From the NCBI GenBank assembly GCA_030374805.1, contig JARGSG010000051.1, positions 186,001 through 250,000 on the forward strand: a stretch of DNA of 64,000 nucleotides. The letters run 5' to 3'. Of the stretch, positions 1 to 8,965 are shown piece by piece. Made by a program: the position numbers and the translations under genes. The notes beneath the pieces were generated by a model. It made no database searches and was not told where the DNA came from. It saw only the letters and a program-made list of their open reading frames with translations. Origin of the DNA: Gracilaria gracilis. Its lineage: Eukaryota > Rhodophyta > Florideophyceae > Gracilariales > Gracilariaceae. Positions within the stretch are counted from its first letter, which is position 1; each line of letters begins with the position of its first letter.

Positions 1-170
1 GAATCGCCGTACACCTGAGAACATATAACGGCAATGAGAGCTTCCACAGAGAAAAACAAGAACGGAAGAAGGGAAATCGTTCCCTTGTACGGAGCAATCA
101 ACTTGATGAAGTAATCAGCCGACGGGGCCATCCCAGGAGCCAGTTCTGGAGTAAGTCGCTTCGAGGACAT
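1..170 (-). CDS. N-terminal fragment of a membrane protein, cut by the window edge
   Basis: Reading leftwards from an ATG at 170, the frame stays open to the window edge (about 56 codons). The N-terminus is short and polar. It is followed by a hydrophobic stretch at about residues 35-52 (Leu-Leu-Pro-Phe-Leu-Phe-Phe-Ser then Ala-Leu-Ile-Ala-Val-Ile) that could be a first transmembrane helix. The gene lies on the same strand as the PAP2 gene behind it. I do not recognise the family. The start is the first ATG after a region with no long minus-strand frame. The rest of the gene is outside the window, so function cannot be judged. Confidence 0.45.
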   Translation of the reverse strand, partial: MSSKRLTPELAPGMAPSADYFIKLIAPYKGTISLLPFLFFSVEALIAVICSQVYGD

Positions 171-544
171 GGTGTTAGGAAGAGCAAAAACCACTTGCTG
201 GATCGATGTGTCTGTATCCGTATATTTCGATGCAGCTTTCGTGTTGAAGGAACCGTATATCAGTGCGCACACATCTATGTACGGCGCGCCAACTTCAGCT
301 CTTCCCTCATGTTCTCAAGTCTCATGAGAGCGGCGTTGTCGGAGCAAAGTTGAAAACCGGCGAGCGAGAAATAAGAGGTCAGGGCCCACAATGAACACTG
401 CTGCCACCTGCACAGTGCAGAAAATTGCCCATTTCGAAATGAGAAACGATGTCAGCCAGCACGTCCTTTCGCTTATAGATATGTACATGTCCATAGCGGT
501 TCTGAAACGTTAAAAGAGTTGCAGATCTTGGCCGTTGAACGCGT

Positions 545-1159
545 TCAGGAGCTTGAACCACTTACCAAGAGCATCACAACCGTGACGGTGAAAGCCTTCC
601 CCTTCATCAGCAGGTCGAGGTGCGGTATTGCCCATGGAAGAGACGCAATGTATATTACTGTATTGAACGAACCAACAAGCCAACCAACAACAACTTGTGG
701 GCGTGTGTGGTATCCAGCCGAAATGCGCCAGTACGAAGCCAACACTGACAGAAGAACAATGACACCAGCTCCAGCGGTTTTTAAAACGGAGTTGGCGTAC
801 AAGCCCATATACCCAAAAAGTGCCAACGACAAGAATGACAACGACGTTGCGTGAGACGATGGCATACCTGGATCACCCTTGTCCGCGCCATCAGGTCTTG
901 GTTGCTTTATGAGAAACTTAAGAACTTTAGCAGATGCAGAATTGACCAGCGAGGCCATGACATAGAGAATCGTTGGTGCGTCATGATTGTAAAGAACCAG
1001 ACCAGCTACCGCTGCAGACACGGTGATTTTGGTAACATCGGCAAGCACCTTATTCTTCGGCATCGGACTGGAGCTCATTGTTAGAGGGCGTCTGTTGTCC
1101 CTTGTAGCCCCAGCACGATGAAGGAGATGTTGCAGCGGGGTACTTGCAATAAAAGCCAT
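545..1159 (-). CDS. PAP2-superfamily lipid phosphatase (dolichyldiphosphatase / LPP-epsilon type)
   Basis: The protein has the three PAP2 phosphatase motifs in order: K-x6-R-P (KFLIKQPRP), P-S-S-H, and R-x5-H (RISAGYH) followed by Q-V-V-V-G. Gln instead of Asp after the catalytic His is usual in the dolichyl-diphosphatase and plastid LPP-epsilon branch as I know it. Several hydrophobic helices surround the motifs, so it is an integral membrane enzyme dephosphorylating a lipid (di)phosphate. The first ATG gives 204 aa; a second at 1078 (MSSSPMPK) gives 177 aa and may be the real start. The C-terminus is doubtful: the frame meets GTAAGT just before its stop, a good 5' splice site, so a terminal intron is possible. 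Confidence is high for the family and low for the exact ends. Confidence 0.75.
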   Translation of the reverse strand: MAFIASTPLQHLLHRAGATRDNRRPLTMSSSPMPKNKVLADVTKITVSAAVAGLVLYNHDAPTILYVMASLVNSASAKVLKFLIKQPRPDGADKGDPGMPSSHATSLSFLSLALFGYMGLYANSVLKTAGAGVIVLLSVLASYWRISAGYHTRPQVVVGWLVGSFNTVIYIASLPWAIPHLDLLMKGKAFTVTVVMLLVSGSSS

Positions 1160-2301
1160 ATAGATAGCAAAACCAGTTCACGGTATGCTAAGTATACAGT
1201 CTTGGGTCGCAGTGAACAGCAAGACAACCCGCTTCTCCTTCTACCGGGCCACAAGAACCACTTCCCAAACCTCGTTTACAGTCTCGCCGTATCTGATAAC
1301 CTACCGTTCAGGCTAGCGATGCTTTTCGTTCCTTGAATGAAAGGAATCACAGGCAGAGATCCTTGTTTCCCTTTGTATTTGTGACTTTGTGAGTTTTCCA
1401 GCAGTTACCTTCGTGTGCAGCTCGGCTGAATTTCCTGACCCTGTCTACTGCGAAAGAGACAAGCAAACGTCGTTAGAGAACTACAATTGCCGATACGTGT
1501 TAGCCCCTCTAGAACATGAAAACTATCTTTGGGGCGAGTTCTACCACTGCTTCGCAACAAGGAGCTGTCTGAGCTGTCTCACTAAGGAAAAGAATGACCC
1601 GCTAATTCCGTCGGTCGGAGATATCGAAGATAAGAGGAAGGTGAAGCGCTCAAAATGATAATCGCCTGATAAGCACGATGCGGTTACGCCCGGGACCGTT
1701 CCCGCAGGTAAAGCCAACGTCACCTGCGACCTTCGCAGTGCTACGCCGGCAAGTACGATATCTACCGAAGGTAGATACTTAAATCAAAGCGCTCGTCCAC
1801 GTTGAAAATACCGAAATCGTTTTGCAACTCTAGAGGCGCAGACAGTCATTCGATGCACAGCGGAGAAAGACGCGATGATGAGGCGCCCTTTGCTGTTTGA
1901 AGGTTTCCAGCTCCTTTTCCTGAATTCCCCACCCGCAAACCAATTGAGCATGCTGTAACCACCGCGGTCGTGACCGGTGAAGCGTGTTCTCGACACTAGT
2001 GTACCGTCTGGTCTTGACTTTCTACTCTGGAAAGACTTCTTCGGTGAAGATCGGTCCCGTTCGTGTTCCTTACATAACTGCAAACATACCATAAAGGGAC
2101 ATCCCTGTATCTCTTTTTCGAAGAAGATATCATTCCGTACTTTGAGCAGCGTCGTACTTGTTTTTACCTGAAGGAAAATTGAAATCGCTCTGCTGCCCCG
2201 TCTTCGTTTCGTTGTTGTTGTTGTTTATTGTGAGCGTGTACCTCGATTCAAAGTACATCGTGAGGTTTGTCGTACTTCGTTTCCTTGCTTGCAAATATCA
2301 C
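1160..2301. other. Intergenic region between divergent genes, no supported gene
   Basis: This 1.1-kb stretch separates the start of the minus-strand PAP2 gene from the start of the plus-strand rhodanese/methyltransferase gene, so it should hold both promoters. Short frames of 60-100 codons exist on both strands but show no recognisable domain. A GTT trinucleotide run lies near 2211-2225. The frame of the downstream gene is open upstream of its ATG, but without another ATG. Confidence 0.5.
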
Positions 2302-3243
2302 ATGGGTTTGCCGAGTTTACACAAGCCTCAAGTTCCTGTGCTGGACAAGTCTCAATGGTTATCTGCATATTCTGATCTCCCAGTTCACAAGAAACCCCCT
2401 TTTATAGATATTCGCGATAGGAGTGACTTTGAGAGACAACATGTGGCCCATGCATCGAACTTTCCTTTTTCGGGTGATGCAGGAGTAGATTCTCGAACAA
2501 ACGAGCTTCCGGCAGTTTCTGGTCAGCCTCAGCTCGGTATTTTCGGGGAGCTGGAAGAATGCTCCCAAGTTGCAGAGCAACTGAAACGTAGAGGTTATCC
2601 TAATCCGATTCTCCTGAGCGAAGAGGACATCAGCAGTCTTCCGCGTGCACAAGGCAAAAGTCGGGCTCTTTGGTCTCCAGCCACGATTGTAGTCGAAGAG
2701 TTAACTCGACTCCGTTCGCATCCCATACGAACAGCTCTCGATATTGGCTGCGGCAGTGGACGAGACGCAGTATTTCTGGCGGGCGCGGGGTTTTCTGTAA
2801 CTGCGGTTGATCGCGATTCCAAGTTAACAGAGAAAGCAACCAAACTGTGGATGAGAAAGCAATACCACCCGCTTTTGTCATCAACGCATTTAAGCGGAAA
2901 CGTCAGAACGATAACACGAACGTTCGGGGCCAATCTTACCGAAGACCGCGACTTCCTACGAAGACATGCTGCTGGGCTGCTCGTTATCGTTCGTTTCTTG
3001 CGGAGAGGAGTTTTGGAGCTTCTGCACGAAGGAGTGCAAGCTGGTGGACTGGTAATCTACGAGCACTTTCTGACCGGGTGCGAACGCTTTGGATCTCCTG
3101 CAAAACCTTCTCAGATGTTGCGTCGTGGAGAACTTGGACTAGTATTCGGTCCTGCTCAAAACTTCATAATTCTACGCGATGAAGAGTGTACATTGGAGGA
3201 TGGACGTCCTGTGGTTAGATTCGTTGCCCGTAAGCGTGTTTAG
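2302..3243 (+). CDS. Rhodanese-like domain fused to SAM-dependent methyltransferase
   Basis: 313 aa from the ATG at 2302, the only in-frame ATG in the long open frame. The N-terminal third looks like a rhodanese fold (FIDIRDRSDFERQH, then HASNFPF). No catalytic Cys is visible where the active-site loop should be (VSGQPQLGIFGE), so this half is probably non-catalytic. At about residues 143-165 is a class I methyltransferase motif I (ALDIGCGSGRDAVFLAGAGF) with an acidic residue ending the next strand (VTAVD), closest in style to TehB/UbiE-type enzymes. The tail ends in a beta-rich stretch (VIYEHFLTGCERFG) typical of small-molecule methyltransferases. No substrate can be assigned. It is convergent with the deubiquitinase gene, with about 100 bp between the stops. 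Confidence 0.72.
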   Translation: MGLPSLHKPQVPVLDKSQWLSAYSDLPVHKKPPFIDIRDRSDFERQHVAHASNFPFSGDAGVDSRTNELPAVSGQPQLGIFGELEECSQVAEQLKRRGYPNPILLSEEDISSLPRAQGKSRALWSPATIVVEELTRLRSHPIRTALDIGCGSGRDAVFLAGAGFSVTAVDRDSKLTEKATKLWMRKQYHPLLSSTHLSGNVRTITRTFGANLTEDRDFLRRHAAGLLVIVRFLRRGVLELLHEGVQAGGLVIYEHFLTGCERFGSPAKPSQMLRRGELGLVFGPAQNFIILRDEECTLEDGRPVVRFVARKRV

Positions 3244-3282
3244 TTTTATTGAAAAGCGGAGTTGTTCGTGTTTACAGAGGTA

Positions 3283-3396
3283 CGTTCCTTGCTCTTTACA
3301 GACATATGTACGCCATGTGCCCGTCGTGAGTAGTTTGCCTTTTTACGGGGGAACGTTCTTTGCTCGGTACAGGCACATGTACGCCATGTGCCAGTC
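3283..3396. repeat. Tandem partial duplication of the 3' end of the deubiquitinase gene
   Basis: A 43-bp segment at 3354-3396, which encodes part of the last 19 codons of the USP14-like gene, recurs with a few mismatches at 3283-3325, 71 bp further downstream. The copy reads on the minus strand as a degenerate version of the same tail (HMAYICL then a stop). Slippage or unequal exchange after the stop codon is the simplest source. Confidence 0.7.
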
Positions 3397-4728
3397 ACCT
3401 CCACCAGAAAGTTTCTTGACATCTTCCTCGGTTTGAATGGAGACCTTGTCGTCGTCAAACTTGTACCACTTTGATCCCGCGTCCTTCACCCACGCCACGT
3501 AATGTCCAGCATCAGCTGCTCGGCCTTGATGAGTTAACACGGCGCAAAGCTCGTAGTTGCCAGTTTCGGCAGTGACCACCTCCTCATCGGCAGGGGCGGC
3601 GGCGGATGCTGCCGCGTCAGCAGAAGTAGCAGCGTCCTGAGCGGCACGCATCTCATCGCGCTTGACATTTAGCTTTTGCTGAAGCTCGGTAGTGCAGTAG
3701 TCGAACACATCAAGAACTACGGGGAAGGAAACATTTCGGAGAATCTTTGCCTTTACGCCTTCGGTCGGCTTCCAAAAGAATCGGACGAACTGCACTACGA
3801 GAAAAGGGGGCAAGCTGTCCATGCGGTTCTTGCGCGTCCAGTTGACGGATCGGTCCAACGCCTCACTTCGCTTCTCGATCTTCTCCTCCAGCCCTTCCAT
3901 GATGCCCCGCGGTAGGTGATTGACGTTCTTCGAAATGTGGCACTTGAGAGAGCGCACAGTCTCGTGACGCTCGACGCTTTCATCGGACTCGTCACACTTG
4001 TCCTCGCCGCGCATCTTGATGGCGAGAAGGTTATCGATTTGATTATCACTGCCGTCGAGCTTGAGCGATGAGGCCAGGCGAGACAGAATCTCGCCCCAGC
4101 ACTCCTCGGCGTCCTGCTGCATGAAGAGGCCGCGGTTGTTGCGCTCCGCAAACTGCGGGTTGACCTGTCGCAAAACAGCCAGAAACGACAGCGGGTTGAC
4201 GCTCGGAACGTTGGACGCCTTGAGGCGCGAGAACACATCGCGCAAACCCGCAGTGAGTTTCTCGGCCGGGTTCATGGCGTCGGTACGTCCAGCGTAGGCG
4301 GCGACGGAATTAACCAGCGGCGGAATAGCATTGAGACACTGGATGGTAGCATTCATATAACAGGTATTGCCCAAATTGGCCAAGCCGGGCGGTGCGATGA
4401 CGAGCGGCTGGAAGGCGGCGTCGGGGGCGTCGGGATCTAGGTCGTCGCGCACGTGCGGCAGCTCGGAGGGCGGCGCCAGGCGCGACTCGTCCGGGGTGCC
4501 CAGCAGCATGATCTTCATGTTGGGCTTGAGGCCGACGGCGTTCCAGTCGGCATCATCGCGCAGCTTGCCGCCCTTGAAGCCCAGCACGGTCTGGCGATCG
4601 GGCGGTACGCCGGTGAGAGTCCACAGTTGCGACTTGAACACCTGCGGCGCCTCTTGCGTATCGATCTGCACGTCGGCGAAGGTGTGTTTGTTCCACTTGA
4701 CGCGCACCGACACCTGTGCCCCGCTCAT
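3343..4728 (-). CDS. USP14: Proteasome-associated ubiquitin carboxyl-terminal hydrolase, USP14/Ubp6 type
   Basis: 461 aa, close to human USP14 (about 494) and yeast Ubp6 (about 499). An N-terminal ubiquitin-like domain (residues about 5-78, ending KPNMKIMLLGTPDE) would dock on the proteasome base. The USP catalytic domain opens with the Cys box GLANLGNTCYMNA (Cys about 123). It carries the QQDAEECW helix and the VVQFVRFFWK strand, and closes with the His box GHYVAWVKD (His about 409) and KFDDDKV. The catalytic triad therefore appears intact. An alanine/glutamate-rich insertion (AATSADAAASAAAPADEE) precedes the His box. I chose the ATG at 4728 because the ubiquitin-like fold starts right after it; the frame upstream is low-complexity. 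There is no intron. Family assignment is secure. Confidence 0.93.
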   Translation of the reverse strand: MSGAQVSVRVKWNKHTFADVQIDTQEAPQVFKSQLWTLTGVPPDRQTVLGFKGGKLRDDADWNAVGLKPNMKIMLLGTPDESRLAPPSELPHVRDDLDPDAPDAAFQPLVIAPPGLANLGNTCYMNATIQCLNAIPPLVNSVAAYAGRTDAMNPAEKLTAGLRDVFSRLKASNVPSVNPLSFLAVLRQVNPQFAERNNRGLFMQQDAEECWGEILSRLASSLKLDGSDNQIDNLLAIKMRGEDKCDESDESVERHETVRSLKCHISKNVNHLPRGIMEGLEEKIEKRSEALDRSVNWTRKNRMDSLPPFLVVQFVRFFWKPTEGVKAKILRNVSFPVVLDVFDYCTTELQQKLNVKRDEMRAAQDAATSADAAASAAAPADEEVVTAETGNYELCAVLTHQGRAADAGHYVAWVKDAGSKWYKFDDDKVSIQTEEDVKKLSGGGDWHMAYMCLYRAKNVPP

Positions 4729-4914
4729 GTTGCAACGCGGCGCTCGCCCGACTCTGCTCTTCTCTGCTCTGCGCCGCCGCGACGCATCCGATGCGTATCG
4801 TAATACAAAAACAACTCGCAACGGCCTGAGGGTCTGGGACTCCCAGCGCTGCACGCCAGCAGCAGGTGGAAGGCGCGCCGCGTATGCCGCGTGTGCACCG
4901 TGTGTGCAACTTTC

Positions 4915-4961
4915 ACACGTGTCCACATCGTGTACAGCTGTACACCTTGCAATACACGTGT
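4915..4961. promoter_or_regulatory. Palindrome cluster in the deubiquitinase promoter
   Basis: About 190-235 bp upstream of the USP14-like ATG and inside the 253-bp gap to the DDT gene, two copies of ACACGTGT (4915-4922 and 4954-4961) flank a perfect 16-bp palindrome, GTGTACAGCTGTACAC (4930-4945). CACGTG is the G-box/E-box core bound by bHLH and bZIP factors, and CAGCTG is another E-box. A regulatory role is inferred from position and symmetry only. Confidence 0.45.
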
Positions 4962-4981
4962 CACAAAAGCAATACGCGGCG

Positions 4982-5956
4982 TCACAAGTACGCGGCGTTG
5001 GTCCTCCTCGGGCGCGCCGAGTTGCGGCGGCGAGACTCGAGGCGAAGGCGCTGCTCGAGGCGCTTGCGCTCGGCGCGGCGCGCGGCGCGCTGCTCCAGCT
5101 CCTGCAGCGGCGCGAGCAAGTTGGCGCGGATGTGGTCGCCAAGCTGCACGTCGCGCACCACGGCCGACGCGCGCAGCGCGTCGGCCAGCAGCGCCATGGA
5201 CTTGGAGTCGGAGCACTCCACCAGCAGCGCGCCGTTGCCGCGCCGCTTGTAGCCCGAGTAGATGCGCGTGCGCCCGACCTTGTAGTGGAAGCGCCGCTGG
5301 CTGCATCTGCCCAGCGGCTGCAGCCGGAAGCCAGCCGCGTCCAGCTCGCAGCGGCTCAGCGTGCTGGCGTGCTCGGCGTCGCGGATGGCGTCGCGCACGC
5401 TCTTGGCGCGTTCAGCCGCGACGTCGCACAGCGACAGCAGCACGCCGAGACGCACGTGCCAGCCACACTGCGTGAGAAAGTCCATGCCGTCGTCGAACGC
5501 CTCCAGCACGTTGCGCCCCGCCTGGAAGCAGTCCGCGAAGCACTCGCGCTCGCCGTCCACCAGCACGCGCAGCGCGTGGAACCACGCCGTGCGCGCGCCC
5601 TTGAACGACACCGCGTCCAGCGCCACAAGCAGCGCCATCACCACGTCGCGCAGCAGCTCGCACGACTGGCCGTCGCGCTCGGGCTGCGCCACCGCGCGCT
5701 CCAGCGCGTGCGGCGTCAGCTCCTCCGCCGCGTCGCTCGACAGCTGCGACAGCGGCAGATAGGCGCTGAACGCGTCCAGAAAATGGTTCACCGACGCCAT
5801 CTGCCACTTGCGCTGCACGCGCTGCAGATCGGTGAGCAGCTTGACGGGCTGCGTTGCGCTCTGCTCCAGCGGGTGTGTGCCGTCTGCCAGCGTCGGCGGC
5901 GGCGTCGGCGGCGGCGTCGGCGGCGGCGGTGCGGCGGCCGCCGAGTCTCGTCCCAT
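4982..5956 (-). CDS. DDT-domain protein, probable chromatin-remodelling-associated factor
   Basis: 324 aa, no intron. After a proline/alanine-rich leader (residues 1-25), the segment VNHFLDAFSAYLPLSQL followed by LTPHALERAV and helices up to about residue 120 matches the three-helix DDT-domain pattern found in ISWI partners and related plant and animal proteins. The middle is helical and Cys/Asp-containing. Near residue 220, GRCSQRRFHYKVGRTRIYSGY resembles the 'reworked tryptophan/tyrosine' segment that follows DDT domains (G-x-D/R-x-x-x-x-x-Y then R-I/V-Y). The C-terminus is an Arg/Glu coiled coil ending in a basic tail (SRRRNSARPRRTNAAYL). A nuclear, DNA- or nucleosome-linked role is inferred. 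Codon usage is strongly GC3. It is transcribed in the same direction as the deubiquitinase, upstream of it. Confidence 0.6.
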   Translation of the reverse strand: MGRDSAAAAPPPPTPPPTPPPTLADGTHPLEQSATQPVKLLTDLQRVQRKWQMASVNHFLDAFSAYLPLSQLSSDAAEELTPHALERAVAQPERDGQSCELLRDVVMALLVALDAVSFKGARTAWFHALRVLVDGERECFADCFQAGRNVLEAFDDGMDFLTQCGWHVRLGVLLSLCDVAAERAKSVRDAIRDAEHASTLSRCELDAAGFRLQPLGRCSQRRFHYKVGRTRIYSGYKRRGNGALLVECSDSKSMALLADALRASAVVRDVQLGDHIRANLLAPLQELEQRAARRAERKRLEQRLRLESRRRNSARPRRTNAAYL

Positions 5957-6199
5957 TTCGACGCGCGCGGCGGACGCGGAGGCGATGCGACGGCGACGGC
6001 GAGGAGGAAGGCGGGTGGGCGACGCGTGTCTATCTCTAAGAGAAGCGACGACGCGAACAGGGACGGTCTGCGGCGGTGGTCAACAAACATACAGCAGCGA
6101 AGCGAAGAGAAGCGAAGCGCAGCGAAGCGTACAAAAAATGATGCCACTAGTCCACGTGTGTACACAGTCCAGGCGTCCACGTATGACAGGTGTACTACA

Positions 6200-6290
6200 T
6201 AGTATCATATGTACCGCCGTAGACGCTCCAGTTTACGGAATCCATACTATGGATATGATACTAACATTACATAGTCCATAGTGGAGCGTC
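6200..6290. repeat. Nested inverted repeats upstream of the DDT gene
   Basis: TAGTATCATAT (6200-6210) is inverted at 6253-6263, GACGCTCCA (6222-6230) is inverted at 6282-6290, and a small palindrome CCATA-C-TATGG lies at 6242-6252. The arms interleave, so alternative hairpins or cruciforms are possible. The block is about 245-335 bp upstream of the DDT-gene ATG, just inside a CACGTGTGTAC box near 6153. It could be a regulatory region or the remains of a small inverted-repeat element. Confidence 0.4.
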
Positions 6291-6702
6291 CACGGCGCAC
6301 ATGCTGTGACGTTGTGCTGCATTCCGTTAGAAGTTGTGTCACGTGCCCTTGCGAGAGCCGCTCCGAGAGCGTTTTGCTCTCGCGTGCCGCATTAATCCCA
6401 CACCCCTGGCGCAACGACTTGCAGCCGCACCCCGCGCGAAACGCCGCCGCATGCCGCACTGACTGCCGTCTGAGACAGCCCGTCTCTGTATCGCTCTGCC
6501 GCTGAAAGGACGCGCAACAGCGGCGGCGGCGCACGCAAGGCGGCTTGCGCTGTCATCGCGCGCATGCCAGGTCGGCCTTCACCCCCCCGCCACCACCACT
6601 GGCGCGCAACCTTGCAGTAGCCACGCGCAGCCGCTTCCGCGATACTGGGAAGGCGGCGGCGCCGCTCCCACGCTCAATTGCGCCAGCCGCCAGCCCATGC
6701 AC

Positions 6703-6881
6703 GAGAAAGAGAGAGGGGGGGGAGAGGGAGAGAGAGGGAGAGAGAGGGAGAGAGAGGGAGAGAGAGGGAGGGAAAGAGAGGGAGAGAGAGGGAGGGAGAG
6801 AGAGGGAGAGGGAGGGGAAAGAGAGGGAGAGGGAGGGAGAGGGAGGGAGAGGGAGGGAGAGGGAAGGAGAGGAAGGGAGAG
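6703..6881. repeat. Purine-only (GAGAGGGAGA)n simple repeat
   Basis: About 180 bp of uninterrupted purines on the plus strand, built from GAGAGAGAGG and GGGAGA units. Open frames through it in all six frames are an artefact of the composition. Such polypurine/polypyrimidine mirror tracts can adopt triplex DNA. It sits in the GC-rich 6.3-8.0 kb gap between the divergent DDT and zinc-finger genes, where I see no other gene. Confidence 0.9.
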
Positions 6882-8030
6882 TGCGGTTGAACGGGCACTT
6901 TGAAACTCGTAGTAAGTTACTAACTTGTTATAGCGTAGTGACGTTACCGACAGCGGCTCGAAGCAAGCGGCGATGGGCGTATCGTGCTCAAAGCGTGTAA
7001 CAAGCGCATCACGCAAATCACGTATCGAGCCAATCAGCGCGCGCGGGCATGGGGGCGTTGTCACGGCGAGCGGCGCATATGCCCCCGCCGCTTCCCAAAT
7101 GCCACCCACGCGCGCTGCGTAGCAGAAGCAACGTGGCGCGAAAAAGCCGCCCGCGCTGTGCACTTCCAATCTGCGCAGCTCGTGCGCCTCCGCCGCGTAG
7201 CTCCTCCACCCCCGCCGTCGTCCTATTCTCAGCACCAGTTCCACCTCAACGACGCCCCTTCCGCCAGACAACTCGCCGCGCTCCCTTTTCCCGCGCCTCC
7301 TTCCATCCTCCGGCACATGCTTCCCTTTCCTCTCACGTCCGTCACCTCACATCGCATGAAGCCTTCCATATTCCTCACTGCCCGATTGCAGTCGCCGCGC
7401 AAAATTTGTCTACTAGTGTACCAGTACTGACCGACTCGGTCAGTCCCAGCGCCCCCCATTCGACGCCATTCCTACGCACACTCTCACATTCCTCACTCAT
7501 TGATACACATTCCATTCGACATCACTTGTCCCCATCTCGTCCTTGTTTCAAATCGTGAGTTCTGCCCAAGTAACACCTTTCCTCAGTAACAACTTGTTTC
7601 CGCACCATCTTTACCCTCTCCCGCTAACCGGGGTAATCCTCCCGCAACTCCACTCACTCCCCCAATATAATGTCCTCTGCGCCTGAATTGCTGTTTTGCT
7701 TCTTGTACTCTACCTATCCACATCTTCCATGTCCTTTCTTTCACTGTATACCCCTCCCATCCGCTTGAACATAATCCCCCTTCTCCGTTCCATTCGCGTA
7801 ACCCTCGCTCGGTCGAATGCACACCCACTCCCCGTCTCTTCAACCCCACAGCAAAGTGTATATGCTCCCAATTCCGTTACCTTGCTTCTTTCCCAGTGCC
7901 TTGCTGGCATGTGCGTGCTAACACCCCTCCCCCACGCCTCCCGCTCTGACTCAAGTACCAACTGACCGTTTTCCATTCCACCCGGCCCATACAATTCGAA
8001 TCAGCCAAATCCCCTCGTTACCCAACCGCC

Positions 8031-8965
8031 ATGGACCTCTCACACATCGTGCACGGACTCAAGCCCAAAGTAGAGACGCGTGCAAACTCACCGCCCCACG
8101 CCCGTTCGCGCCCGTCCTCACCACAGCCGCGCCAAGCCGTGTCCTCCTCTTCTTCTGCCGCCCCGAGACCTGCGGCAGCTCGCACCGCGTGTGTACCGTC
8201 ACACAGCAACCAGGTGGGACGCTCTGCGAGCTCGAGAGCGCCTGCGGACCATTCTCCGTCACAGCCCGCGCCGACTGCGGTGGGAAGCGCCAGCGGAAGT
8301 GTGCTGACGTGCGACAAGTGTCCCAGGACGTTTGCGTCGCGCGTGCAGTTCGATCAGCACATTTCCGTGTTCCACGCGCGGTCGAGGGTGCCCTCGCGAC
8401 AGAGAGAGGCCAACTTCGTATGCTCATACTGCGGAAAGAAGTTCACGTCGCCGTCCAAACGCACGCTGCACGTGAACGCCACGCACATGGGGCTCAAGCC
8501 TTACCAGTGTGAAACTTGTTCCAAGTCGTTTGGTTATAAGGGAGGTACGTCCAGCGCAGGTGAGCTTCCATCGTTGATTCGCTGTCAACTAACAGAACTG
8601 AATCATGTGGATTTGAATATCTGTGCGTTTTGGCCGTGTCACACAGACCTTGGAAAGGTGAGTTGCTATAATTACTGCCATGCACAATCAAACCAGATGC
8701 GCCTCTTGCTTGTCTAACTTTGTATCACTGCTTTGCGGCTGAATGATAGCATAGGGTGTCCCATTCTGGGGAGAAACCGTACTCGTGCTATATATGTGGG
8801 GCGAAATTCGCAAGGAACTTCTACGTGAAGGTAAGTGGCGCCACGAGCGTTTGGCTGCTGTCCGGGGCTTTGGAGGAGAAGCAGAATCTAATCAACCCGT
8901 TTGTACATCTGTAGAGGCACATAGAGACCATCCATGAAAAGAAGAATGGCTCCTCTTCTTTGTAG
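8031..8965 (+). CDS. Four-finger C2H2 zinc-finger protein, four exons including an 11-nt microexon
   Basis: Exons 8031-8544, 8647-8657, 8750-8830 and 8915-8965 join in frame to a 218-aa protein; introns are 102, 92 and 84 nt with GT-AG ends (GTACGT, GTGAGT, GTAAGT donors). The first about 90 residues are Ser/Pro/Ala-rich and disordered. Then come four C2H2 fingers, each C-x2-C-x12-H-x3/4-H: TCDKC..., VCSYC..., QCETC... and SCYIC.... A TGEKP-type linker (HSGEKPY) joins fingers 3 and 4. The exon structure is fixed by finger 3: only the 11-nt exon plus an acceptor at 8749/8750 restores its F-x5-L-x2-H-x3-H spacing. The protein is presumably a nuclear DNA-binding factor; target unknown. The ATG has a good context (GCCATGG). 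Confidence 0.85.
8647..8657 (+). other. 11-nt microexon of the zinc-finger gene
   Basis: ACCTTGGAAAG lies between CACACAG and GTGAGT and supplies part of Asp plus Leu-Gly-Lys in the middle of finger 3. Skipping it shifts the frame and destroys fingers 3 and 4. Confidence 0.75.

Noticed and set aside
2158..2301. 5' extension of the rhodanese/methyltransferase frame with a hydrophobic segment
   Set aside because: It starts with TTG, not ATG. The first in-frame ATG is at 2302, where the recognisable domain begins.
4367..6202. 611-codon plus-strand open frame
   Set aside because: It overlaps the deubiquitinase and DDT genes on the other strand and is an Arg/Ala/Gln-rich shadow of GC-rich codons. 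The minus-strand genes have real domains.
6545..7316. Several long frames through the purine repeat
   Set aside because: Repeats of Glu-Arg-Glu-Gly or Leu-Ser-Leu-Pro are forced by the (GAGAGGGAGA)n composition in every frame.
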